Positions 36,771 through 52,562 of a stretch of DNA of 64,000 bases are shown in pieces (within the stretch, counting starts at the first letter, position 1; each line of letters starts with the position of its first letter). Below the pieces are notes generated by a model. The model was not told the DNA's origin. It searched no databases and saw only the letters and a list, made by a program, of their open reading frames with translations. The position numbers were made by a program, and so were the translations under genes. Source of the DNA: Helianthus annuus (Eukaryota > Streptophyta > Magnoliopsida > Asterales > Asteraceae); contig NC_035443.2 in NCBI RefSeq assembly GCF_002127325.2, positions 117,306,646 to 117,370,645 on the forward strand. The letters run 5' to 3'.

Positions 36771-37498
36771 TGTTAGGGCTGGATTTTTACTATACGTGAT
36801 CCTTATAAGTGATCCTAACCAGTGATCCTTGTTCCTTTGGCAGACAGTGATCCTCAGAAGGACTTCAGGATCAGGATCATGGGACATTATAGTGATCCTC
36901 ATACTAACGGCCACTTCCGCTTAATACAATATTGTTTTGCAGGAACATCTAGCAGGATATGCTCTAGACATCATGATCCAGGGACGCGTCTTCACAAATA
37001 TGGCAAGAGCTTAATCGAAGAAAGACGTTGCACAGGATATGGAAACTAGGCTTGATTTATGGGCGGCTATTTAGGCTAGATTGTATCTCATTCCTAAAGG
37101 GGTAATGAGCTGAATATTAGTTTAGCTACCTAAAATAGGTCACCTACACATGTATAAATACCACTCTTCCTCATTCGGAAGAACACACACGACATACAAC
37201 GCAACTCTCACACACTTAGACACCAAAAGCAATAGTGATCCTTGTACTCAGCTCATTATCATCCAAAGTTGTAATCATATTTTTGTTATATTGAAGTTGG
37301 TGATCGGTAGTTGCCATCACCCGAGGTTTTTTATGCCGGAGATCATTCATTGATCAAGGGCTTTTTCCTCGTATAAATCATCGTGTCTTTGCATCTTTAT
37401 CACAGAAGTGATCCTTTACTTTCATAATTAACCAAGCATCATACCCCGTTTTCATAAAGTTTGGTTACATTATCCTTGTGTGATTTTTGACCAAAACA
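36771..37498 (+). repeat. F 5' LTR
   Basis: The LTR is 728 bp, starts TGTTAGGGCTGG and ends GACCAAAACA. TATAAATA lies at 37153-37160. It has about ten GATCC or GGATC words. It is related to but clearly diverged from the E LTRs, so F is not a copy of E. Confidence 0.95.
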
Positions 37499-37575
37499 GT
37501 TTGGCGCCCACCGTGGGGCAATTGGTGCTTCATTCATAAGAAAATCTTTTGTTCGAAATCATTTCAAAGAGTTAC
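37499..37575 (+). other. F primer binding site and short leader
   Basis: TGGCGCCCACCGTGGGGC (37502-37519) follows the LTR closely. This is the primer-site type seen in Tat elements; I did not assign the tRNA. The gag ATG is at 37576. Confidence 0.75.
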
Positions 37576-40182
37576 ATGGCTTCATCATTGAAGAACACGT
37601 CCACGGCGATGTCTGCGGTCACTTCATCACAGATCACCTTGCCTCCTCCACCAGCAGGATCTCAGAAAAATACTGAGAAGAGATCAACTCCCACTTTCTC
37701 TAAACCTCTATCTTCTTCTGCTATGAATTCTTCTATTCCCAGTACTAGTGATGTATTTGCTTTAATTTTGCAGATGAAGGATCGTATGCAGCGGCAAGAT
37801 GAAACTAACGAAAGGATCCTCAGGGAAATTGGAGATCTCAAAAGACAAAAGAAAGCGGCAGAGGATCATTCTCCACTGATGCCCAAATCCTTGAGCTTTG
37901 ATACTCCAATGATCACTTCCCAGCCATCAGGGATCCCGGACGTGCAAATCATAGGGGAGTCAAGAGGACCACATCTCAACTCGGCAGCAATGACTCAGAC
38001 ATCAGACTCACATTTTCAGCCTGTAGGATCCTATCCTCAATACATGGGATCCTTCATGAATCCGGGAGCCTATCCGGAGACACAGCAGTTTCAAGGATCC
38101 TACTTTATTCCAGGATCATTCCAGGGCCAAGGATCCTCCTTTGTCCCAGGATCATCCCAGGTTCAAGGATCCTCCTTTGTTCCAGGATCATCCCAGGTTC
38201 AAGGATCCTCCTTCGTTCCAGGATCATCCCAGACACCAGGATCCTTCCAGATACCAGGATCCCTAAAAAATCTGCAAACAGGAAGTCTAGATGTCCATCA
38301 AGGAGACTTCATTCCAATGCAGACCATTGCTTCCACTGGTCCCTCCGTTGTTCCAGAACCCCAGCAATATGGATTCCCTAACTTGAACCCAATGGGAGGT
38401 AACACTTTAAACAATTATCCTACCACTAACCATGGATTCATGCAGGATACAGGTACCAATCACGCTATGGCCAGGGAATTACAAAAACTAAAGGATATGA
38501 TCTCAAGTGTTCCAGGGGTAGTCAAGCCTATCCCGGAGATTGCAGATGGAAGCCACAAGGTATCTCGCTTTGCACCACCAATTTGTGATGCAGAGGTACC
38601 CAAAAGGTTCCATATCCCTACCATGAAGCTGTATGATGGCACAACGGATCCAGAGGAGCATATAGCACAATACAGGGAAAGGATGGAAATCAATCCTATC
38701 CCAGAAAAGTTGAAGGAAGCATGCCTATGTAAAGGATTTGGATCCACTCTAACTGGATCAGCTCTTAAGTGGCTGCTAAGTCTTCCCCCCTACTCTATTA
38801 CTTCATTTGCTAATTTAGTTAATTTATTCAATAACCAATTCTCTTGTAGTAGAAAATTTGAAAAATTAACTAGCGATTTGTACAGGATAACTCAAAATCA
38901 TAATGAGTCATTAAGGGATTATATAACTAAATTTAGTAAAGAATCCTTGGACATTCCCAACTTGGATATGGCTACGGCTGTTGAAGCCTTCAAAATGGGA
39001 CTGCTTAAGGATTCATTATTCTATGATGATCTTGTTATGACACCATGCAGGAATTTAGATGAAGTAAGAACTCGAGCACTCAGGTTTATCCGGCTAGAGG
39101 ATGACAAGAGGATCCAGGAGAGACAAGTGGGATCCTCAAAACCGGAGAAGCAAGGATCCTCCTTCAAGAGCAACAAATTCAAACCCTACCATAGGAATGA
39201 GAACAAGAATGTGCATGCTGTTGACCAGGAAGAGGATGATGAAGATTATCCTCCAATCTCAGAATATTGTTTCTCCGTTGATAATCATGAACTGATCCTT
39301 GCAATGCAGAATCTAGGTGAAAAAGCCAGATGGCCCAGGAAGAATGATAAACCATCCGGGACTAAAGATAAGTCCAAATGGTGTGCATACCATGAGGATT
39401 TCGGGCATCTGACTGAAGATTGCATAGCCTTAAGAAGAGAAATTGGATACCTGCTAAGCAAGGGGCATCTAAAAGAATTGTTGGGGAGAAAAAAGCAAAG
39501 GACCCAGGATCCTGAAAGGATCCCTGAAAAGGCTCCAGCACCTCCGGCAAACGCACAAGTGATTAACTTTATATCCGGAGGATCAGACATTTGTGGTACA
39601 TCCTTTTCAGCGGCCAAAAGACATGCAAAAGAATCAAAAATGGATAATGGAGAAAGGCCTATTAGAACCTCAAGTGTCTCAGAAGGGAAGATGATAACAT
39701 TTGATGAGGATGATCGCATTAACATTCAGGATCCTCACCATGATAGTTTAGTTATCACTCTCTTTATCTCTAACCATTTTGTCCGCAGGATCCTTATTGA
39801 CGGAGGGAGCTCAGTGAACATTATCCAGCTTGATGTCCTAAAGAAGATGGGAATCCCAGAATCAGACATCACACCAAGATCCTCCGTGCTTGTAGGATTC
39901 AGTGGGGAAACGAAGAAAACTCTGGGGGACATCAAACTCCCAATCTACGTGGAAGGATTACATAATTACCAAAAATTTTGTGTTATTGACTGTTTATCTT
40001 GTTGCAACGTTATCCTTGGCAGGCCTTGGATACATGACATGAAAGCAGTTCCATCTACCTACCATCAATGTGTGAAGCTCCCTAGCCCATGGGGGATAAT
40101 CAAGATCGACAGTGATCAGCAAGAGGCTAAGGATTGCTATACCTCATCCATGAAGCCAACCTCGAAGCCAAGGGAGCAATAG
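37576..40182 (+). CDS. gag-pro: F Gag-protease
   Basis: 868 residues from the ATG at 37576 (MASSLKNTST). An N-terminal Ser/Pro/Gln-rich region is followed by a short coiled segment (MKDRMQRQDETNERILREIG, ~65-85) and a Gly-Ser-rich tandem repeat (three 12-residue units, ~175-225). The capsid-like Gag domain (AQYRERMEINPIPEKLKEAC, ~365-500) follows, then a Tat-type zinc-finger-like CAYHEDFGHLTEDC (~603), then aspartic protease ILIDGGSSVNIIQ with catalytic Asp 742. Gag packages the RNA and the protease cleaves the polyprotein. It ends at TAG 40180-40182 in a leaky context, with pol in the same frame beyond it. It is 36 residues longer than E Gag-Pro, exactly the three repeat units. No internal break was seen. 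Confidence 0.92.
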   Translation: MASSLKNTSTAMSAVTSSQITLPPPPAGSQKNTEKRSTPTFSKPLSSSAMNSSIPSTSDVFALILQMKDRMQRQDETNERILREIGDLKRQKKAAEDHSPLMPKSLSFDTPMITSQPSGIPDVQIIGESRGPHLNSAAMTQTSDSHFQPVGSYPQYMGSFMNPGAYPETQQFQGSYFIPGSFQGQGSSFVPGSSQVQGSSFVPGSSQVQGSSFVPGSSQTPGSFQIPGSLKNLQTGSLDVHQGDFIPMQTIASTGPSVVPEPQQYGFPNLNPMGGNTLNNYPTTNHGFMQDTGTNHAMARELQKLKDMISSVPGVVKPIPEIADGSHKVSRFAPPICDAEVPKRFHIPTMKLYDGTTDPEEHIAQYRERMEINPIPEKLKEACLCKGFGSTLTGSALKWLLSLPPYSITSFANLVNLFNNQFSCSRKFEKLTSDLYRITQNHNESLRDYITKFSKESLDIPNLDMATAVEAFKMGLLKDSLFYDDLVMTPCRNLDEVRTRALRFIRLEDDKRIQERQVGSSKPEKQGSSFKSNKFKPYHRNENKNVHAVDQEEDDEDYPPISEYCFSVDNHELILAMQNLGEKARWPRKNDKPSGTKDKSKWCAYHEDFGHLTEDCIALRREIGYLLSKGHLKELLGRKKQRTQDPERIPEKAPAPPANAQVINFISGGSDICGTSFSAAKRHAKESKMDNGERPIRTSSVSEGKMITFDEDDRINIQDPHHDSLVITLFISNHFVRRILIDGGSSVNIIQLDVLKKMGIPESDITPRSSVLVGFSGETKKTLGDIKLPIYVEGLHNYQKFCVIDCLSCCNVILGRPWIHDMKAVPSTYHQCVKLPSPWGIIKIDSDQQEAKDCYTSSMKPTSKPREQ
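38094..38260 (+). repeat. 36-bp minisatellite in F gag
   Basis: About three full copies of a 36-bp unit encode GSSFVPGSSQVQ, each with GGATCC and GGATCATCC. E has only a single partial unit at the same place, and G has a related 21-bp unit array. Copy number changes keep the frame. Confidence 0.88.
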
Positions 40183-43487
<3,305 letters not shown>

Positions 43488-44889
43488 ACATGATCCTTCA
43501 TGCATGTGATCCTTACATTGAAGTATCCTTGAAGGATCCCGGAGATATCAATGATCCTAACTCTGGTAATATGCTTATCCTAAAACTATTGCATTTTCTT
43601 ACTTTTTACCTAAGGATAAGGATCATGTGTCCTTCATCCTCTACTCACAAACCATTTGAGTTATGATAGTTCAGGTATCTTCAGCAAATCGTCAAAGATC
43701 TCCAAAAGCACCACAGATCCTTGGGTCCAACCCCAGTTATCCTTGGGATTATCCCCAGTTTCCGCCAGCAGCGCACGATGATCCTGGTATAGTTCACGTC
43801 TTTGGGACCAGTACCCACTTTCGGGGCTGACAACCTCATCGTACTGGCTATATTTAGGATCCTACGTATAATGGTAGACGTACCATACATCCGTTCCTAA
43901 GGTTTCTAACGTTTTCACGTTAGCTAAGGTTTTGACATTCTCATGTCACTAAGTTTGGATAGCCGCCAGTAAGGGCCATACTCCAGTTTACATACGATCC
44001 TTTGGGCTTGTCCCCAGTTATCCTTTGGGCTTGTCCCCAGTTATCCTTTGGGCTTGTCCCCAGTGATCCGCCGGGATCATCCCCAGTTATCCTTTGGGCA
44101 TGTCCCCAGTTACTAATTTATCTTTTACATTGGCTTAGTCCCAAGTTATATCTCACTTTTCAGGTTTTGGAAGTCTAAACATATAAGGGTCCTTAATCCT
44201 TATTAACTATCAAAGTCTTAAATATGATTGTCTTGATTGAAGGTTAGGATCCTAACGTGGATCCTCAGGTATGATCCTTGACTATTTTTGATTATACTCT
44301 TTATCCTAACCAACCCTTATACTTTGACAACCGAACCTATGATCCTTAAACTAAAACACTTTGAGAATCTTCAATATGAGGATATTTGATCTAGGATCAT
44401 ATCCTAAGTTTATTAAACACTTTTTCAACTCTTGTTATTTTAACAAATATAGCAATTGAGAAATAAGAGGATTATTGAAGGATAACAACACAAGATAAGC
44501 CAGAAAGATTAAAGTTATATTATTAACAAAAGGATCTTTAACCCTTTCAAAAAGTTGTCAAAATTGCCAACCCACATTTCTACCAGCAAAATGTGGCCCG
44601 TCCACATGGGTTGGCAAAGGGTGTCCATTGTCTATGCGGTCTTAGCAGGTACAGGAAAGTAAAAGCGGCAGGATCACAAAGGCTTCATCCCCCAAACAAA
44701 GGATCCCTCCACCTTTTGTAATCCTACCTATTGTCCAAAGGATCCATGATCCTTAACCCTAAAAACTATTGTTCAAGTACAGACCATCATTGTTTGAAAA
44801 CACCAACAACCACAAAAAACCACTACCAATCCTAAAAAATTGGGCTCCGGCCTAGTCTCGAAATATCCATCATCGCCCAATCATGCAGC
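43488..44889 (+). other. F region between pol and antisense gene
   Basis: This is 1.4 kb of non-coding sequence rich in GATCC words. It contains the 22-bp tandem repeat at 43990-44112. E has the matching region at 47949-49376 in reverse. It is the 3' untranslated region of the genomic RNA. On the other strand it is the 3' flank of the antisense gene. Short open frames here are not supported. Confidence 0.7.
43990..44112. repeat. 22-23-bp tandem repeat in F 3' region
   Basis: About five copies of a unit reading ATCCTTTGGGCTTGTCCCCAGTT occur, one of them degenerate (GATCCGCCGGGATCATCCCC). The same unit is in E (about 48725-48870). Tandem repeats between pol and the 3' LTR are a known habit of Retand/Tat elements. 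Confidence 0.85.
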
Positions 44890-46517
44890 CTACACCTTCG
44901 CTGCTTCATCACCACCAGCATCTCCACCTTGATCCTTCTCAGCATCACCACCTTCCAGCATGGGGATCTCCTCAGCCTCATCCTCGTCCTCCAGGTCCGC
45001 CAGCCTTGCCTTCCAACCTTCAACGTCCCACGAGCTTTTGTCAAAGGTAGGATCCTGAGCCTCCTCAGCCATCTGAAGTTGTATCTTGTACATAGCAATT
45101 GCCGCGGAGACCTTTGCATCTTGGGTGATCTCCTGCTTCTCGTTATCCATATCAATCAACCTCTGAGCAGCCTCATCCTTCGTGGCCCGGAGTTCCTTCT
45201 CAAGATCTGCTATCTTGAGGTCCTTAAGCACGCCCATTTGTTGAAGCTCGGCAATTTGGCTCTCCTGATCCTCAACATGGCCAAGATAGGTCTCAATCTC
45301 GGCAAGTTTCTGCAACAGGAGAAGAAAAAGATAAGCATAGGATCAGATGATCCTCAAGAAAAGCAGGATACACAAACAGGATATGCGAGGCGGATAACCA
45401 ACAGGGGCAGTGATCCTTACCTCATTCACATAGTCAAGGAATTGCTGACGGAGGAGGGGAAATCCTTGAAGATCCTCAGAAACTTTCCTCTTCTTTCCCT
45501 TACCCCTAATGGGTAATTTAGGGGCTGAAGCAGAAGGACTAGCAACCGAAGTCTTCTTCTTCGAAGACGTGACCTTGGCAAGATCATCAATCCCAAACAA
45601 GGAGGCAGATTTGGCAGACTTAGCAGATTTTCCAGCACCTACACAATCAAAACAAGATAAGTCTCCTAACTAATTTAATATTTTTTGTCTAGAACTTACT
45701 TTTTGGTAAGGATACTTACTTGACATAGTGGCAGATGCAGAGGATACTTCTTGAGAATCTTGGACGGTGACTTGGAAACTTCTAACTTCAGGATCAAGCT
45801 TTTTGAAAGCTAGGATTCTCTCTTTTGCAGCAGGGCTTAATTTCAGATGAGCAATGGATATAGCTGCACAAAAGATAAAAAGAGATATTAGTGATCCTCA
45901 TTATATGAGACAAGGCTGATAGTGATCCTTTGAGGATCCTCTATCCTACCATGAGTGGCCCATTCTTTGGGCAGATCCTTCCCATCTGGGATGGAATCCC
46001 TTCTCACGAAGAAAAAACGACGCTTCCAATTTGTGTCATTTTTGGTAACTTTCAAAACAGGGTGATCCTCCCCAGCTTTCCGTTTCAACAAATATCGGTG
46101 AGAACCGAAGGTGGTGAGATCGTAAAACTCAGCTAACTCCGCCATCCCCAGATCAATCCCTTCATGCTCGATGATCCTCTCAAAGGTATACAGAACCCTC
46201 CAGATCATCGGCATAGCTTGGATATATGAGATGCCGGTTAAGGAAAAGAAAGATTGGGTGAACGATGGGAAAGGATATGAATACCCTATGGTGAATGGAG
46301 TAGCAGGAAAAGCCACCTAGGTATTCGAAACAGAGTCACTCAGAGCGGTAGGTGTGAAGGACTTGAAAACAGCATTCGCCGGGAAGCAATGACGAATTCT
46401 GTCTATATGAACATCAGTGAAACAACACCTCTCCGTAGGAGAATCCTTGATAATCCCCTGGCTTTTTAAGGGACTATCCTTCTTGGGATCCTTGTGTGGA
46501 GAATTCCGGAGCAACAT
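44890..46517 (-). pseudogene. F antisense gene, four exons (one nonsense codon)
   Basis: Minus strand: exon 1 46517-45950, exon 2 45863-45720, exon 3 45638-45421, exon 4 45309-44890. The introns (86, 81 and 111 bases) have GT/AG ends and the same phases (1, 1, 0) as E. Spliced length is 1350 bases, 449 residues. Exons 1, 2 and 4 equal those of E; exon 3 has three extra codons. Exon 1 has the PF04195-like domain (SFTQSFFSLTGISYIQAMP, LLKRKAGEDHPVLKV). Exon 3 is basic with a lysine-rich, nuclear-signal-like KGKKRK. Exon 4 is a coiled coil (DLKIADLEKELRATKDEAA) with a Glu/Asp/Gly-rich tail. TAG at 46319-46317 replaces a Trp codon. Its function is unknown; the layout suggests a nuclear protein made from its own transcript. 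Confidence 0.82.
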
Positions 46518-46663
46518 GTTTGTGACGGGACGGAAACAGAGTAGAAGCAGAAAACAGAGCAAAGAGAAAAGAAAGAGAGAAAGATACCTGATCAATCTTC
46601 GGTGCAGAATATAAAGGGAGTGTATCTTGAATTTAAATATGAACTGATCCTCACCCTATCTCC

Positions 46664-46671
46664 TATTTATA
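46664..46671 (-). promoter_or_regulatory. TATA box of F antisense gene
   Basis: On the minus strand TATAAATA lies about 147 bases before the ATG at 46517. The E copy has it at the same distance (35418-35425). It is outside the LTR, so the antisense gene probably has its own promoter. Confidence 0.6.
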
Positions 46672-46811
46672 ATCATGATTTGCAGGGATTGTCACATCCA
46701 TGACGTAATGATCGTAACGGCTAGTTCAATATTAACGGCTAGTTACTCGGAGTTGCCCGTTGGAGATAAGATCAAAACAAAATACAACTCGTCTATTTAC
46801 AATTAACTCCT

Positions 46812-46828
46812 TATATTTTGGGGGCAAT
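46812..46828 (+). other. F polypurine tract
   Basis: TATTTTGGGGGCAAT directly precedes the 3' LTR start at 46829. The counterpart in E is 35262-35278 on the minus strand. Confidence 0.7.
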
Positions 46829-47556
46829 TGTTAGGGCTGGATTTTTACTATACGTGATCCTTATAAGTGATCCTAACCAGTGATCCTTGTTCCTTTGGCA
46901 GACAGTGATCCTCAGAAGGACTTCAGGATCAGGATCATGGGACATTATAGTGATCCTCATACTAACGGCCACTTCCGCTTAATACAATATTGTTTTGCAG
47001 GAACATCTAGCAGGATATGCTCTAGACATCATGATCCAGGGACGCGTCTTCACAAATATGGCAAGAGCTTAATCGAAGAAAGACGTTGCACAGGATATGG
47101 AAACTAGGCTTGATTTATGGGCGGCTATTTAGGCTAGATTGTATCTCATTCCTAAAGGGGTAATGAGCTGAATATTAGTTTAGCTACCTAAAATAGGTCA
47201 CCTACACATGTATAAATACCACTCTTCCTCATTCGGAAGAACACACACGACATACAACGCAACTCTCACACACTTAGACACCAAAAGCAATAGTGATCCT
47301 TGTACTCAGCTCATTATCATCCAAAGTTGTAATCATATTTTTGTTATATTGAAGTTGGTGATCGGTAGTTGCCATCACCCGAGGTTTTTTATGCCGGAGA
47401 TCATTCATTGATCAAGGGCTTTTTCCTCGTATAAATCATCGTGTCTTTGCATCTTTATCACAGAAGTGATCCTTTACTTTCATAATTAACCAAGCATCAT
47501 ACCCCGTTTTCATAAAGTTTGGTTACATTATCCTTGTGTGATTTTTGACCAAAACA
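46829..47556 (+). repeat. F 3' LTR
   Basis: The LTR is 728 bp and identical by eye to 36771-37498. It is followed by the right ATCAC duplication. Confidence 0.95.
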
Positions 47557-47561
47557 ATCAC

Positions 47562-47948
47562 GTTGAAGATCAAGACCGCCAAATTGCCGACCTTCAACAG
47601 ATGGGTGTGCTGAAGGATCTCAAGATAGCTGATCTTGAGAAGGAGCTCCAGGCTACCAAGGATAAAGCTGTCAAAGCACTGATCAGCTTTGACTACGAGA
47701 AGCGTGACATCACCCAGGATGCTAAGGTCTCTGCTGCGATAACCATGTACAAGATCCAGCTGCAGATGGCTGCGGAGGCTCAGGATCCTTCCTTTGACAA
47801 AGGCACATGGGATGTGGAAGGCTGGAAGGCAAGGCTGGCGGAATTGGAGGACGATGATGAAGCTGAGGATATCCCTATGCTTGAAGGTGGTGATGCTGGC
47901 ATGGATCAGGGTGGAGAAGCTGGTAGTGATGGAGCAGCGAAGGTTTAA
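47562..47948 (+). pseudogene. E antisense gene, remainder of exon 4
   Basis: This is the 3' part of the E antisense gene, cut off by F. It encodes the coiled coil (DLKIADLEKELQATKDKAV) and the acidic tail (MLEGGDAGMDQGGEAGSDG) to the TAA at 47946-47948. Counting from 36738-36770, exon 4 totals 420 bases, exactly as in F. The frame is open across the original junction. Confidence 0.85.
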
Positions 47949-49376
47949 GTTGCTGGATTGGGCGATGATGGATATTTCGAGACTAGGCCGGAGCCCAATT
48001 TTTTTTTTTTAGGTTTGGTAGTGGTTTGTGGTTGTGATGTTTGAAACAATTTATGGTTTGTAACTAAACAATAGTTTTTAGGGTTAAGGATCCTGGATCC
48101 TTTGGACAATAGGTAGGATCGCAAACGGTGGAGGGATCCTCTGTTTGGGGGATGAAGCCTTTGTGATCCTGCCACCTTTAATTTCCTGCACCTGCTAAGA
48201 CCGCACAGACAATGGACACCCTTTGCTAACCCATGTGGACGGGCCACGTTTTGCTGGTAGAAATGTGGGTTGGCAATTTTGACAACTTTTTTGAAAGGGT
48301 TTAAGATCCTTCTGTTAATAATATAACTTTAATCTTTCTGGCTTATCTCGTGTTGTTATCCTTTATTTATCTTCTTATTTTCCAGTTTGTTTTAGAAACA
48401 TATTTGTTAGAGTAACAAGAGTTGAGCAAACCATGTTTAATAAATTTAGGATATGATCCTAGATCAAATATCCTGACACTGAAAATTTTTGAAGCAATCA
48501 ATTTCAAGGATCATAGGTTTAGTTGTCAAAGTGTAAGGGTTGTTTAGTATAATCAAAATAGTCAAGGATCATACCTGAGTATCCAAGTTAGGATCCTAAC
48601 CTTTAATCAAGATAACCATAAGTGAAATTTTAACGGATAATAAGGATTAAGGATCCTTATTTGTTTAACTTCGAGAACCTGAAAAATGGAACATAACTTG
48701 GGACTAAGCCAATGTAAAAGATAAGTTAATAGCTGGGGACGTGCCCAAAGGATAACTAGGGACAAGCCCAAAGGATTACTGGGGACATGCCCAAAGGATA
48801 ACTGGGGACAAGCCCAAAGGATAACTGGGGACAAGCCCAAGGATCACTGGGGACAAGCCCAAAGGATCGTATGTAAACTGGAGTATGGCCCTTACTGGCG
48901 ACTATCCAAACTTAGTGACATGAAAATGTCAAAACCTTAGCTAACGTGAAAACGTTAGAAACCTTAGGAAGGGATGTATGGTACGTCTACCATTATACGT
49001 AGGATCCTAGGTATAGCCAGTACGATGAGGTTGTCAGCCCCGGAAGTGGGTACTGGTCCCAAAGACGTGAACTATATCAGGATCATCGTGCGCTGCTGGC
49101 GGAAACTGGGGATAATCCCAAGGATAACTGGGGTTGAACCCAAGGATCTGCGTTGCTTTTGAAGATCTTTGACGGTATGCTATAGATACCTGAACTATCA
49201 TAACTCAAATGGTTCGTGAGAAGAGGATGAAGGATACAGGATCCTTATCCTTTGGTAAAAAGTAAGGAAATGTAATAGTTTTAAGATAAGGACATTACCA
49301 GAGTAAGGATCACTGACATCACCGGGATCCTTCGAGGATACTTCAATGTAAGGATCACATGCTTGAAGGATCATGT
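47949..49376 (-). other. E region between pol and antisense gene
   Basis: This non-coding 3' region of E is parallel to 43488-44889 of F in the opposite orientation. It contains a 23-bp tandem repeat and many GATCC words. I see no credible gene here. Confidence 0.7.
48725..48870. repeat. 23-bp tandem repeat in E 3' region
   Basis: About six copies of CTGGGGACAAGCCCAAAGGATAA with small variants lie in a row, the reverse complement of the F repeat. E and F differ in copy number and in degenerate units. Confidence 0.85.

Positions 49377-52562
<3,186 letters not shown>

Noticed and set aside
36822..37353. Open frames within the F LTR, repeated in the 3' LTR
   Set aside because: LTR sequence upstream and downstream of TATA; identical in both LTRs only because the LTRs are identical.
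43681..43890. Short open frame matching 48974-49162
   Set aside because: Both lie in the homologous non-coding 3' regions of F and E and differ by end point; no conserved start or domain.
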